From Prescottella equi (lineage in GTDB: Bacteria > Actinomycetota > Actinomycetes > Mycobacteriales > Mycobacteriaceae): a stretch of 64,000 nt of DNA. The notes under the pieces were generated by a model. That model was not told where the DNA came from. It did no database searches and saw only the letters and a list, made by a program, of their open reading frames with translations. A program made the translations under genes and the position numbers. This document shows positions 33,487 through 42,676 of the stretch, in pieces (positions within the stretch are counted from its first letter, which is position 1; the number at the start of each line of letters is the position of its first letter). The DNA is taken from NCBI RefSeq assembly GCF_002094305.1, contig NZ_LWTX01000005.1, positions 124,001 through 188,000 on the forward strand, read 5' to 3'.

Positions 33487-36400
33487 TCACGAACCCGAGT
33501 CCAGGAGATCGAGGATCTCCCGGCGCGCGGCGGCGCGGGACGTCCCCTGTGCGGACTCCAGCGCCGCCGCGACGACGTCGCCGCCGAGGACGGTGCGTGC
33601 CGCGCCGAGGTGGCGGTCGAGGCGCATCGACGGATAGTCCTGCCGTGCATGCACTCTCGTCGCCAGCGCGAGCAGCCGCAGTCCGCGTTCGGGGGCACTG
33701 CCGGTGGCGATGTGGAAGCTGCCGACGGCGCAGGCCACCGCCCCGGTCTGCGGAAGGTCCGGGTATCCCCGAGAACCGAGGCGCGCCGTCGCGACCGCTT
33801 CGAGCCGCAGCGCCAGATCGGTGATGCGCTCGGCCCGCCCCGCGAGTACGTGCGCGTCCACGACGCCGGAGACCACCATCAGCTCGAACGGGTCGGCGGG
33901 CAGTTCGCCGTCGAGGTCACCGGCGTACCCGGCCGCCCGGCGATACTCGGCCAGCCCCGAATCGACGGCGCCCGAGGCGAGATCGGCCTCTGCTGTGCTC
34001 GCCGACAACGCGGCCTGGTTGTGCACGTCGTGGTCGCTGCTCGGGGCGCCGCTCGACGCACCGGCGTGTGCGGGGGCGAGCGACGCGAGTTCGGCTCGCG
34101 CGTCGGCGATCCGGCCCGCACCGATCAGGGCCGCGACCAGGAATCCCCGCACCTGCAGGCTCTCGTCGTACAGGTGCATCTCCCAGAGGATCTCGGCCGA
34201 GCGCCGGTAGTACCCGACCGCGTCGCCGTAGCTCGCGGACTGCGCGTACAGGCTGCCCAGGTGCTGGCACACCATCGCCAGACCCCAACTGTCGCTGCGT
34301 TCCTCCGCGAGGACGAGCGCCAGTCGGGCGTCGGACTCCGACCCGAAGAGGTCCCCGTTGTTCTCCCGGAGGTTTGCCCGCGCCACCAGCGCGGAACTGC
34401 GCGCCCCCGGATCGGGTGAGCGCACCGCTCGCGCGAGCATCCGCGCCAGTCCGCGGCCAGAGGCGGGGACCAGCAGCAGAGTGACGTACATGCGCGACTG
34501 CTCGCTGATGTCGGTCCGGGTGGCGAGCAGTCGGCGCAGCCGGGTCCGGGCGATCGCGACCGCCCGCAGCCTGCCACCCATCGCCATGTGGGAGGCGGCC
34601 AGCACGTAGGCCGACGCCAGGAGGTCACCCGGCACGTCCTCGGGTCCGAAACCGGAAGTGTCGAGTTCGAGAAGGCGCGGCACCCACGTGAACACCTCGG
34701 AGTGCGCGCCCCGCATCGACCACATGCCGCCGATCACCGGAAAGACCGTGAAGACCGCGCGAGCGAGTTGCTCCGCGTATGCGTAGCGCAGCACCGCGAG
34801 CAGGTTGTCGTGCTCGGCTTCGACTCGGTGCGCGGCGGCCACCTGCCGGCCGCCCATGAAGTTGCCGAACGCTTCTCGGGAGAACCGCTCCGCCCATGCC
34901 ACCGTCCGGGCCGACACCTCCGCGGATTCGCCGGCGTCCGACTGCTCCTCGCCGAACTCCCGCACCGTCTCGAGCATGTGGTAGCGCAGACCACCCACCT
35001 CGGGGTTCTCGCTGACCGACAGCATCGACTGGTTCACCAGCCCCTCGAGCGCGTCGGCGACGTCCACGATCTCACCCCACTGCGCGACCGTCCGCGCGGC
35101 GTCGGCCGTGAAACCACCGGGGAATCGGCACAGTCGACGCAGCGCGGCCCGTTCCGGGACCGTGAGCAGATTCCAGCTCCACTCGATCACCGCGTGCAGT
35201 GTGCGGTGCCGCTCGGGCGACGTGCGGTCCCCCGAACGCAGCAGCGCGAATCTGTCGACGAGACGGGCATTGATCTCCTCGACGCTCATCGTGCGGACGC
35301 GGGCGGCGGCGAGTTCGATCGCCAACGGCAGGCCGTCGAGCGTGCGGCACAGCCGCTCCACCTCGGTGCGGTCCAGGCGCACCGAGGGCCGCACCGCGAG
35401 GGCCCGCGCCCGGAACAGCTCGATCGCCGGCGACCCGTCGTCGCCGATCGCCAACGGCGGCAACGGATACACCGACTCCGCGGTGATCGCCATGGGCGCC
35501 CGGCTGGTGGCGAGGACCGTCAGGTGCGGACTCGCGGAGATCAGGTCCGACACCACGTCCGCGACATCGTCGATGAGGTGCTCGCAGTTGTCGACGATCA
35601 ACAGCATGGGCCTGGCGGCCAGTGCGTCGCGCAGCCGTTGGCGGGCGTCGTGGATGCGAGTGCGGGTGAGGGCGCCGGGGGTCAGATCGTTCTCGCTCAG
35701 CCCGAGCGTGCTGCTGATGGCCGCGATCAGGTCCTCGCCGCTGCGCAACGGCGCGAGCTCGACCAGAGCCACCGGCATCCGCGCCGACACCTCGTTGCCG
35801 AGCGCGTGCGCCACCCGTGTCTTCCCGGTGCCGCCGGGGCCGAGAACGGTCACCACCCGCGACGACGTCACGAGCAGTTCGAGGGCGGCCAGGTCGCTCG
35901 AGCGTCCCAGCAGCGGGTTGGGCGCGGCCCGGAGCCCGATCGTGGAGGGCAGCAGCCGAGTCGTGGGTTCGGCGTTGCCGTCCCGGGTGCCTCCGACCTC
36001 CGCCGGCAGTGCCCGCTCCCCGCCGCGCAGAATCGTCGCGTTGAGATCGATCAGACGGGCCGACGGGTCCACGCCGAGCCGGTCCGCGAGACGGCCGCGC
36101 AGTCCCGCGAACACCTCGAGCGCCTCGTTGGGCCGGCCCGACCCGTGCAGGCACTCCATGAGCAGCGCGTGCGCCCCCTCGTCCAGGGGAGACGACCCGG
36201 CCGCGGCCCGCGCGATCGGCAACGCGTCCTCGTACCGTCCGGCGGCTACCAGCGCCGCGAGTTCCACTGCGTCGAGCGCACTCCGGTGCGCCGCCGCCTC
36301 CGTCGCCAGGTCGTCGGCGAGTTCGCCGGCGGGCAGGTCGGCGCCGGGCTCGCCCCGCCACAACACGCGCGCCTCGTGCACCGCCGCGAGCGCGCCGTGC

Positions 36401-36786
36401 TGGTCCCCGTCCGCGTGCTGCCGATTCGCCCGGCGTGCCAGCAACCGGGCGCGGGCCAGGTCGACCTGCTCCGGCGCGAGCGCCAGTCGGTACCCGGCGG
36501 GGCCGGCCTCGACGGCGCCGTCGGGCAGCGCCGAGCGCAATCGGGAGATCTGCGTGTGCAGGGCGTTGGCCGGCGACTTCGGCGGGGTGTCACCCCACAC
36601 GTCCTCCACGAGCGCGGCCGCGCTGCGACTGTGGCCCGGACGTCGGGCGAGCGCCACCAGCAGGCTGCGGGCCCGCGGGCCGGGCAGCGGCACCAGGACA
36701 CCGTCTCGGCGTGTGGCGACGTCACCCAGCAGGGCCACCTCCACCGGCGGCCGAGTGGGTGCCGGAGTCTCGGAGTCCCTCGTCAC
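33487..36786 (-). CDS. Large AfsR/SARP-type transcriptional regulator with ATPase domain
   Basis: A protein of about 1099 residues. An OmpR-type winged helix (about 15-95, V-E-V-A-L-L-G-D-V to G-Y-R-L) is followed by a bacterial transcriptional activation domain (about 105-250), then an NB-ARC/STAND ATPase with Walker A G-P-G-G-T-G-K-T and Walker B L-L-I-V-D-N-C-E-H-L. A long helical, TPR-like C-terminal half of about 500 residues follows. Such proteins switch on exporters or secondary metabolism. It faces the DrrAB-type operon tail to tail. The start is uncertain (GTGs at 36795 and 36864 are possible). Confidence 0.85.
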   Translation of the reverse strand: MTRDSETPAPTRPPVEVALLGDVATRRDGVLVPLPGPRARSLLVALARRPGHSRSAAALVEDVWGDTPPKSPANALHTQISRLRSALPDGAVEAGPAGYRLALAPEQVDLARARLLARRANRQHADGDQHGALAAVHEARVLWRGEPGADLPAGELADDLATEAAAHRSALDAVELAALVAAGRYEDALPIARAAAGSSPLDEGAHALLMECLHGSGRPNEALEVFAGLRGRLADRLGVDPSARLIDLNATILRGGERALPAEVGGTRDGNAEPTTRLLPSTIGLRAAPNPLLGRSSDLAALELLVTSSRVVTVLGPGGTGKTRVAHALGNEVSARMPVALVELAPLRSGEDLIAAISSTLGLSENDLTPGALTRTRIHDARQRLRDALAARPMLLIVDNCEHLIDDVADVVSDLISASPHLTVLATSRAPMAITAESVYPLPPLAIGDDGSPAIELFRARALAVRPSVRLDRTEVERLCRTLDGLPLAIELAAARVRTMSVEEINARLVDRFALLRSGDRTSPERHRTLHAVIEWSWNLLTVPERAALRRLCRFPGGFTADAARTVAQWGEIVDVADALEGLVNQSMLSVSENPEVGGLRYHMLETVREFGEEQSDAGESAEVSARTVAWAERFSREAFGNFMGGRQVAAAHRVEAEHDNLLAVLRYAYAEQLARAVFTVFPVIGGMWSMRGAHSEVFTWVPRLLELDTSGFGPEDVPGDLLASAYVLAASHMAMGGRLRAVAIARTRLRRLLATRTDISEQSRMYVTLLLVPASGRGLARMLARAVRSPDPGARSSALVARANLRENNGDLFGSESDARLALVLAEERSDSWGLAMVCQHLGSLYAQSASYGDAVGYYRRSAEILWEMHLYDESLQVRGFLVAALIGAGRIADARAELASLAPAHAGASSGAPSSDHDVHNQAALSASTAEADLASGAVDSGLAEYRRAAGYAGDLDGELPADPFELMVVSGVVDAHVLAGRAERITDLALRLEAVATARLGSRGYPDLPQTGAVACAVGSFHIATGSAPERGLRLLALATRVHARQDYPSMRLDRHLGAARTVLGGDVVAAALESAQGTSRAAARREILDLLDSGS

Positions 36787-36864
36787 TGATTGCACCGGCG
36801 TCCAGCCTATGGGAGCGGCCGACCGCGCGGCCACCCGATTCGGCGGGGGTGAAAGGATCGCCAC

Positions 36865-37734
36865 ATGGCTTCTGTCTCCCAGTGGATCGAGGGCGCCCGG
36901 CCGCGCACCCTCCCGAACGCGATCGCTCCCGTGTTCGCCGGTACCGGAGCGGCGGCGTCCCTCGACGGCGCGGTGTGGTGGAAGGCGCTGCTCGCGCTGG
37001 TGGTCTCGCTCGCGTTGATCGTCGGCGTGAACTTCGCCAACGACTACTCGGACGGCATCCGCGGCACGGACGACGAGCGGGTCGGTCCTCTGCGCCTCGT
37101 AGGTTCGGGACTGGCGTCACCGGCATCCGTGAAGGGTGCCGCGATGGGGTGTTTCGCGGTGGCCGCGGTCGCCGGTATCGCGCTCGCCCTCGTGTCGGCG
37201 TGGTGGCTGATCCTCGTCGGCTCGGTGTGCATCCTCGGCGCCTGGTACTACACGGGCGGCAAGAAGCCGTACGGCTACAGCGGTTTCGGCGAGATCGCGG
37301 TGTTCGTGTTCTTCGGACTGGTCGCGGTACTCGGCACTCAGTTCGTGCAGGTCGGCCGGGTCGATTGGGTGGGATTGCTCGCCGCGATCGCGATCGGCTC
37401 GTATTCGAGCGCGGTGCTGGTCGCGAACAACCTCCGCGATATCCCCACCGACACCGAATCCGGGAAGATCACGCTCGCAGTCAAACTCGGCGACGCCCGG
37501 ACCCGGGCCCTGCACCTGGTGCTGCTCGTCGTGCCGTTCGTGGTGACCCTCGCGCTGGTGGCGCGGACGCCGTGGGCCCTCGTCGGGCTCCTCGCGCTTC
37601 CGTTGGCGGTCAAGGCCAATGCCCCCGTGCGCAGCGGTGGCCGCGGCCCCGCACTGATCCCCGCCCTGGCCGTCACAGGACAGTCGATGCTGGTGTGGGC
37701 CGCGGCCACCGGTCTCGCGCTGGGCCTCGGCTGA
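36865..37734 (+). CDS. menA: 1,4-Dihydroxy-2-naphthoate polyprenyltransferase MenA
   Basis: A 289-residue UbiA-superfamily membrane enzyme attaching the polyprenyl tail to DHNA. The first aspartate motif is N-F-A-N-D-Y-S-D-G near residue 56, and the second is N-N-L-R-D-I-P-T-D near 190; [13 protein letters not shown] at the N-terminus is typical of actinobacterial MenA. Eight or nine hydrophobic helices are visible. It is divergent from the large regulator, whose 5' end overlaps its promoter region. Confidence 0.95.
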   Translation: MASVSQWIEGARPRTLPNAIAPVFAGTGAAASLDGAVWWKALLALVVSLALIVGVNFANDYSDGIRGTDDERVGPLRLVGSGLASPASVKGAAMGCFAVAAVAGIALALVSAWWLILVGSVCILGAWYYTGGKKPYGYSGFGEIAVFVFFGLVAVLGTQFVQVGRVDWVGLLAAIAIGSYSSAVLVANNLRDIPTDTESGKITLAVKLGDARTRALHLVLLVVPFVVTLALVARTPWALVGLLALPLAVKANAPVRSGGRGPALIPALAVTGQSMLVWAAATGLALGLG

Positions 37735-37758
37735 GGGACCACCTACCCGATCGTCACG

Positions 37759-38139
37759 TCACTTCTTGTCCGGGACCAGGGCACTGAGCACGAAGTTCAC
37801 CACCGAGATGATGAGCGCGCCCCACACCGCGGTCCAGAAGCCGTCCACGCTCAGTCCCCACTCGGTCTGCGAACTGATCCACGACGTCAGCAGCAGCATC
37901 AGGGCGTTGATCACGAGCGTGAACAGGCCCAGTGTGAGGATGAGCAGCGGCAACGACAGCAGCTGGACGATCGGCTTCACGAAGGCGTTCACGACGGTGA
38001 ACACCAGCGCGATCCCGAGGACGATCAGGATGTCCGTGCCGGTGCCCTCGCCGGAATCGGCAACGGTGATGCCGCTCACCCACTGCGACGCGAGCCAGAT
38101 GGCGACCGCGTTGATCACCAGGCGTATCAGGAATGTCAT
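37759..38139 (-). CDS. Phage holin superfamily IV-like membrane protein
   Basis: A 126-residue protein with four hydrophobic segments. N-A-F-V-K-P-I-V-Q-L-L-S-L-P and L-G-L-F-T-L-V-I-N-A-L are the hallmarks of the widespread PF04020 (phage_holin_4_2) family. Despite the family name, these are chromosomal membrane proteins with no shown lytic role, and no phage genes are near. ATG at 38139. Confidence 0.85.
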   Translation of the reverse strand: MTFLIRLVINAVAIWLASQWVSGITVADSGEGTGTDILIVLGIALVFTVVNAFVKPIVQLLSLPLLILTLGLFTLVINALMLLLTSWISSQTEWGLSVDGFWTAVWGALIISVVNFVLSALVPDKK

Positions 38140-38191
38140 TCGTTCATGCTGGCATGGATCGGGTGCGTCCGAGTAGCGGCGGGGGAAGACG

Positions 38192-38545
38192 TCACGGTCG
38201 ACGAACCAGGCTGGCGTTCAGGCGCAGACGCTCGTGCAGCAGATGCTCGATCGCCTCGATCTCGTCGGTGGAGCAGTCCAGCAGGATCTTCACCTCGACG
38301 TCCCGTTTGGTGAGGTCGGCGGTCAGGACGATGCCGACGATCCCGGCGCCGGACGCCGTGCCCCGAAAGACGTCGACGCCCTCGTTGTCACCCCCGCTGG
38401 TGCCCTCGAGATAGCCGTAGTCGACCGGATAGATCACCTCGGGAAATCGCGGATGCGCACTGCCACAGGGCCGGTCGATGCGCAGCGACGCCCCGCCGAC
38501 GAGTCGGTCCAGTGCCGCGAAGAAGGCCTGCATCGTCTGCTCCAT
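38192..38545 (-). CDS. Inorganic-pyrophosphatase-like protein, divergent active site
   Basis: A 117-residue protein resembling a short class I inorganic pyrophosphatase. Y-P-V-D-Y-G-Y-L-E-G near residue 39 matches the family's Y-P-x-x-Y-G-Y block, but the following acidic metal site, normally D-G-D-P-x-D, reads G-D-N-E-G-V-D. The protein is also about 50 residues shorter than bacterial PPases. It may be a related enzyme on another phosphate ester. ATG at 38545 is preferred over an open frame to 38617. Confidence 0.72.
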   Translation of the reverse strand: MEQTMQAFFAALDRLVGGASLRIDRPCGSAHPRFPEVIYPVDYGYLEGTSGGDNEGVDVFRGTASGAGIVGIVLTADLTKRDVEVKILLDCSTDEIEAIEHLLHERLRLNASLVRRP

Positions 38546-38685
38546 CCCACCAGCCTGCCACGGCCACCGCGGGGCGGCGCCCGAACGCGTCGACCTCCCC
38601 GGGGCCCGAGCCGTCATCGAAACGTGACCAATGCCGGGAACGGAATATCGGGAAGATCCCGCGCAATCCCGACTAGCATCCCCTC

Positions 38686-39015
38686 ATGACCGCGCGCCGC
38701 GCCCATTGGCTGACGGCCGTCTGTGCGGGAGTGTTGCTGCTGGTGGTCGGCGTGGTGGCCGGCCGATCGGCGATCGGCGACGACGCCTCCGTGCGAGCAG
38801 GCCGCGAGTACGGCTCCAACCAGGCCGTCATGTACAACCAGATCAACCACGGCGACCCGAGCGACCACGAACTGGTCCAGTGGTGCAGCGAGGGTGCCGA
38901 ACTGTCTGCGACAACGCAGATCTGGTACCGCGGCGGCGTCATCCAGGTCGGCGAACTCGACCGGAAACGCTTCGCGGACGGCTGCTTCGAGAGCTACCGC
39001 GACGGCGTCCGCTGA
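38686..39015 (+). CDS. Small exported or membrane-anchored protein
   Basis: A 109-residue protein with a basic start (M-T-A-R-R-A-H-W), a hydrophobic helix at about 9-27 and a mature part with two cysteines (Q-W-C-S-E and D-G-C-F-E-S). It is probably secreted or N-terminally anchored. The 3' end overlaps the convergent acyltransferase gene by 22 bp. Family not recognised. Confidence 0.72.
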   Translation: MTARRAHWLTAVCAGVLLLVVGVVAGRSAIGDDASVRAGREYGSNQAVMYNQINHGDPSDHELVQWCSEGAELSATTQIWYRGGVIQVGELDRKRFADGCFESYRDGVR

Positions 39016-39746
39016 CCGCTCGCGCCCGCTGCGACCGCCCCGTCCACCGCAGCCTGCATCTCCGCCGCGACCGTGCGCGTGATGTTCATCGGCGTGGTCG
39101 GTAGCTCGGCGACCGGGCACGCGACGAAGACGTCGGCCGGCCGGTCCGGGTGGTAGCGGATCCCCAGGGCGAGGAGCGCGGGCTCGGACCCGAGTTTGCG
39201 GGCCTTCACCGCGATGTGCCCGACGCCGCTGTTGATCTGGCGGATGCGCGCCGGATCACCGTCGTTGCACGTGCCCTCGGGGAAGATGGCGAGAACGTCT
39301 CCGCGGTGCAGGCGTTCGGCGGAGACGTCCATCATCGCGCGGCCCGCGTCGGCCACTGCCCGCAGTCCGTGATCCTTGCCCCGGAACACCGGTATCGAAC
39401 CCATCATGTCGATCGCGCGCCGCATCCTCGGGCCGGCGAAGAGTTCGTCCTTCGCGAGCACCCGGGTCCGTCCGATCACCGACCGCAACGGCGTCCGCCA
39501 CGCCGTGGCCGCGAGCGTGTACTGATCGCGATCGGTGAGGTGGTTGGCGACCACGATCAGCCGGCGCCCACTGGAGAGCAGCTCCTGCAACTGCGCCCGG
39601 GCGCCGTCGGCATAGCCGATCCGCGGCCGGAATCGCGCACTCAGCGCGGCGTACGCGGCACGAGCGAGGAATCGGTTCTGCTGGTGGTCCAGATAGAAGC
39701 GGTAGACGTCCTCGTAGTTCTCGAGCGTCACTTCCGGCCGGACCAT
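38994..39746 (-). CDS. PlsC-like lysophospholipid acyltransferase
   Basis: A 250-residue LPLAT-family acyltransferase that transfers an acyl group to a lysophospholipid or glycerolipid. The catalytic H-x4-D motif is N-H-L-T-D-R-D near residue 75, followed by G-S-I-P-V-F-R-G near 118 and F-P-E-G-T-C-N near 151. No clear membrane helix. The ATG at 39746 follows GAGAGG. A perfect 42-bp palindrome lies 37 bp upstream and may be its operator. Confidence 0.85.
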   Translation of the reverse strand: MVRPEVTLENYEDVYRFYLDHQQNRFLARAAYAALSARFRPRIGYADGARAQLQELLSSGRRLIVVANHLTDRDQYTLAATAWRTPLRSVIGRTRVLAKDELFAGPRMRRAIDMMGSIPVFRGKDHGLRAVADAGRAMMDVSAERLHRGDVLAIFPEGTCNDGDPARIRQINSGVGHIAVKARKLGSEPALLALGIRYHPDRPADVFVACPVAELPTTPMNITRTVAAEMQAAVDGAVAAGASGQRTPSR

Positions 39747-39782
39747 GGCACACCTCTCGTTCGGATGCCCCCGCCCGATCAC

Positions 39783-39824
39783 CCACGGTACACAACCTAC
39801 GGAACCGTAGGTTGTGTACCGTGG
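39783..39824. promoter_or_regulatory. Perfect 42-bp palindrome, candidate repressor operator
   Basis: Two 20-bp arms, CCACGGTACACAACCTACGG (39783-39802) and its exact complement (39805-39824), are separated by AA. It lies between the end of the F420-type oxidoreductase gene and the start of the acyltransferase gene. The symmetry and length suit a TetR-type dimer-of-dimers operator; it could also form a terminator hairpin, but it lacks a U-tract. Confidence 0.6.
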
Positions 39825-39832
39825 CCACACGA

Positions 39833-40756
39833 TCAGTACAGGCGCGCCCGGAAGGCCGTGACCAGCGCGGGCAGAGCAGCCTCGGCTGCATCCGGGTCCG
39901 GGTCGATCCCGGCGACCGCCATCATCAGGTCCGTCGCGCCGCTCGCGACGAGCGCCTCGGCGCCGTCCATCGTGCGATCGAAGTCGATCGAACCGTCGGG
40001 CGAGCGCTCCACGACGAGGCGGCCGCGGACCTGGAGCGACCGCGGGTCGCGTCCGGCGTCCTCGAAGCTGCGGCGGAGCAGCGCTGTGCCCGCCGCGAGA
40101 TCCTCGTTCGTGGCGCCCATGATCGGGATCCAGCCGTCGCCCCACGTCGTCACCCGGCGCACGACGGGCTTCGACAGCGAACCCGACACCCAGATCGGAA
40201 TGCTCCGGCCCGCCGGTGGACGGGGCGAACAGTAGGCGTCGTCGAACGACAGGCTGGGCGTCGACACTGCCGCCGGGGCGCCGGACCACAGCGCTCGACA
40301 GGTCGCGAGGGCGTCGTCGAGCAGCGGACCGCGCTTCGCGAAGTCCAGGCCGGCGACCTCGTATTCCTTTTCCTGCCAACCTGTCCCGACACCCAGATCG
40401 AAACGACCACCCGAGACGAGGTCGAGCGTCGCGGCCGTCTTCGCGAGCACCGCCCCACCGCGTAGGGCCGCGATCACGATGCCGGTGCCCAGACGCACCC
40501 GCTCGGTCCTACCGGCCAGCAGCGCCAGCATGGTCAGCGGCTCGAGCCAGACGGCATCGGGCTCGGTGGGAAATGCCGACCACGTGTAACCCGAAGTGTC
40601 CGAGCCCATCACCACGTGATCAGTGACCATGACGCGATCGATGCCGGCGCGATCCGCGGCCACGCAGAACTGCACGAACCGGCCGTAGTCATCCTGCGCG
40701 AGGAGTGGGCCGAAGTTGGGGACGTTGATGCTCAGCGTGGGCTTGTCCACGGACAC
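39833..40756 (-). CDS. LLM-class F420-dependent oxidoreductase
   Basis: A 307-residue luciferase-like monooxygenase-fold protein of the F420-dependent type. A-A-D-R-A-G-I-D-R-V-M-V-T-D-H-V near residue 31, R-L-G-T-G-I-V near 83, the S-G-G-R-F-D-L-G-V-G-T-G-W near 110, and W-G-D-G-W near 197 are characteristic. The GTG at 40756 has AAAGG upstream. Substrate unknown. It lies 37 bp downstream of an SDR gene in the same direction, so the two may work on one small-molecule pathway. Confidence 0.88.
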   Translation of the reverse strand: MSVDKPTLSINVPNFGPLLAQDDYGRFVQFCVAADRAGIDRVMVTDHVVMGSDTSGYTWSAFPTEPDAVWLEPLTMLALLAGRTERVRLGTGIVIAALRGGAVLAKTAATLDLVSGGRFDLGVGTGWQEKEYEVAGLDFAKRGPLLDDALATCRALWSGAPAAVSTPSLSFDDAYCSPRPPAGRSIPIWVSGSLSKPVVRRVTTWGDGWIPIMGATNEDLAAGTALLRRSFEDAGRDPRSLQVRGRLVVERSPDGSIDFDRTMDGAEALVASGATDLMMAVAGIDPDPDAAEAALPALVTAFRARLY

Positions 40757-40793
40757 GAGCCACCTTTCAGCGAAGTGGGACAGTGGTTTTCGT

Positions 40794-41645
40794 TCACGGA
40801 TTGCGGGGCCGGTTGGTCCAGCCGCCCTCGGGCTTCGGGAACCACCCGCCCGCCGCGAACGTGCCGCCGTCGACGTGGACCGTGGTGCCCGTCGTGTAGC
40901 GGCCCAGATCCGACGCCAGGAACAGCGCGGAACCGGCGACGTCGTCCGGCTGCCCGGGTCCACCGAGCGGAGCCCACGTCGGCCACTTGGTCCACTCCTC
41001 CTCCGACAGCCACTCGCTGTACGGCACCTGGACCGACTCGATGAGGTCGGGGGCGATCGCGTTCACCCGCACCCCGAGGTGCCCCACCTCGACCGCGAGG
41101 CTGCGACTGAACTGCGTCACGGCCGCCTTGTACGCCGCGTACACCGAGTGCCCGGGAATCGCCCGATGCGCCTCCACGGTGGTGAGATTGATGATCGCGC
41201 CGCCGCGACCGCGCTCGGCCATCCCCGGCAGGACCGCATGCGTGAGCCGCAGGACGTGATCGAGGTTGATACCGCCGATCTCGGCCCAGAACGCGGGTTC
41301 GGTCTCCGCGAACGGGCGGGGCGGGCGCAGGAAGTGGCCCGCATTGTTCACCAGGACGTCCGGAGCGAACTCGACGATCCGCGCGGGCACCGCGGCGTCG
41401 AGGACGTCGTACGCGAGGACCTCGATCGCGCCGCCGGCCGCCGGATCGAACTCGAGTCCCCGAGCCGCGTCGGCATCGATGTCGGCGACGAGGACCTGCG
41501 CTCCGTGCGCCGCGAACGACCGGGCGATCGCGGCGCCGATGCCGTGTGCACCGCCGGTGACGATCGCCCGCTTGCCCGCGAGCAGCGGGCCGGGGCTGAA
41601 CGCCGGCCGGGACGACGGTGCTTGCTGGGTGTCTTCTGACGACAC
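40794..41645 (-). CDS. Short-chain dehydrogenase/reductase
   Basis: A 283-residue classical SDR. The cofactor motif T-G-G-A-H-G-I-G is near residue 30, N-N-A-G near 95, the catalytic Y-A-A-Y-K (YxxxK) near 168, and the C-terminal H-V-D-G-G-T. A-D-I-D after the second strand suggests an NAD(H) preference. The GTG at 41645 has the strong ribosome binding site GAGGAGG. Paired with the adjacent F420-type oxidoreductase. Confidence 0.88.
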   Translation of the reverse strand: MSSEDTQQAPSSRPAFSPGPLLAGKRAIVTGGAHGIGAAIARSFAAHGAQVLVADIDADAARGLEFDPAAGGAIEVLAYDVLDAAVPARIVEFAPDVLVNNAGHFLRPPRPFAETEPAFWAEIGGINLDHVLRLTHAVLPGMAERGRGGAIINLTTVEAHRAIPGHSVYAAYKAAVTQFSRSLAVEVGHLGVRVNAIAPDLIESVQVPYSEWLSEEEWTKWPTWAPLGGPGQPDDVAGSALFLASDLGRYTTGTTVHVDGGTFAAGGWFPKPEGGWTNRPRNP

Positions 41646-41831
41646 GGTTCCTCCTCGATTCGCGGGCGGGCGCTCGGCCCGATGGCCATGATCGACGGCG
41701 GATTGCGCTGTGCGTAGGCGCTTTCCCGGCCATCGAGAAACAGCCCGCGCGGGTTCTGCCGACAGCGCGGAGGGCGCACTGTCGTAGCCTCGAATCGAAC
41801 GACCCTCACACCGGAACGGGAGTACCTCACG

Positions 41832-42131
41832 ATGCTGAACAAGACCGCCACCTCCGCCCTCGCCGCAGCCGGACTCGTCGGCGGCTACACCGTCGCACGG
41901 CAGACCGGCAACCGTCAGCTCGGCGGCGTGGTTCTCGCGGCGGTCGGCGGTGTCTGCACCTACAGCTGGGCCAAGAGCTCCGGACCGGGTCGGGCCGCAG
42001 CCCTGCTCGGCACCTACGTCGGCGCCTTCGGCGGCTCGCACCCTCTGGCCAAGAAGATCGGCGCGTGGCCGTCCGTCGGCGTCGTCGCGGCCGGCACCGC
42101 GATCGCGTCGCAGGTCGTCTCCAAGGGCTGA
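41832..42131 (+). CDS. Small hydrophobic Gly/Ala-rich membrane protein
   Basis: A 99-residue protein with three short hydrophobic stretches (about 8-23, 30-45 and 80-95) rich in Gly, Ala and Val. T-V-A-R-Q-T-G-N-R near residue 20 and A-L-L-G-T-Y-V-G-A-F are conserved-looking. No signal peptide. ATG at 41832, two bases before the acetyltransferase gene, so probably co-translated. Function unknown. Confidence 0.75.
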   Translation: MLNKTATSALAAAGLVGGYTVARQTGNRQLGGVVLAAVGGVCTYSWAKSSGPGRAAALLGTYVGAFGGSHPLAKKIGAWPSVGVVAAGTAIASQVVSKG

Positions 42132-42133
42132 GA

Positions 42134-42676
42134 GTGATCCGCCTCGCCGAGCCCGCCGACCTGGCGTATCTCCCCGGGATCGACGTCGCCGCCGGCGCCG
42201 TCTTTCGCGACGTGGGCATGGCGGCTGTCGCCGACGACGACCCGCCTCCGCTCACGTGGTTCGAGACGCACGTCGCTGCGGGCCGCGTGTGGGTGTGGGG
42301 CAAGCGCAAGCAGCCCCCGGTCGCCTTCTGCCTCGTCGAGGTGGTGGACGGCACCGCCCACATCGCACAGATCTCGGTCCACCCCGATCATGCGCGACGC
42401 GGGATCGGCGCCGCCCTGATCGCGCACCTCGACCAGTGGGCACGTGATCGCGGGCTGCCCGAGGTGACGCTGACGACCTTCCGGGACGTGCCCTGGAACG
42501 CGCCGTACTACGCGCGACTGGGATTCGAGGTCGTCGCCGACGAGGACCTCGGGCCGGGACTGCGGGCCGTGCGCGAACTCGAGGTCGAACGCGGCCTCGA
42601 CCGCTGGCCGCGGGTCGTCATGACCCGCCACGTACCCATCGAGGCACCCGCCGGAACGGACCCCGCGGAGGGCTAG
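42134..42676 (+). CDS. GNAT-family N-acetyltransferase
   Basis: A 180-residue GNAT. Motif A is [16 protein letters not shown] near residue 80, with the acetyl-CoA pyrophosphate loop [16 protein letters not shown] near 125 is motif B. The GTG at 42134 lies two bases after the preceding stop. The 3' end overlaps the convergent cds1-like gene by 4 bp. Substrate unknown. Confidence 0.85.
   Translation: MIRLAEPADLAYLPGIDVAAGAVFRDVGMAAVADDDPPPLTWFETHVAAGRVWVWGKRKQPPVAFCLVEVVDGTAHIAQISVHPDHARRGIGAALIAHLDQWARDRGLPEVTLTTFRDVPWNAPYYARLGFEVVADEDLGPGLRAVRELEVERGLDRWPRVVMTRHVPIEAPAGTDPAEG

Noticed and set aside
34588-36789. A 733-codon plus-strand frame opposite the AfsR-type regulator
   Set aside because: The opposite strand has winged-helix, BTAD and NB-ARC motifs in order; the antisense product has no recognisable domain and an Arg/Gly-rich composition.
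37759-38139. Prophage holin
   Set aside because: The family name suggests phage, but the protein belongs to a widespread chromosomal membrane family and no other phage gene is near.
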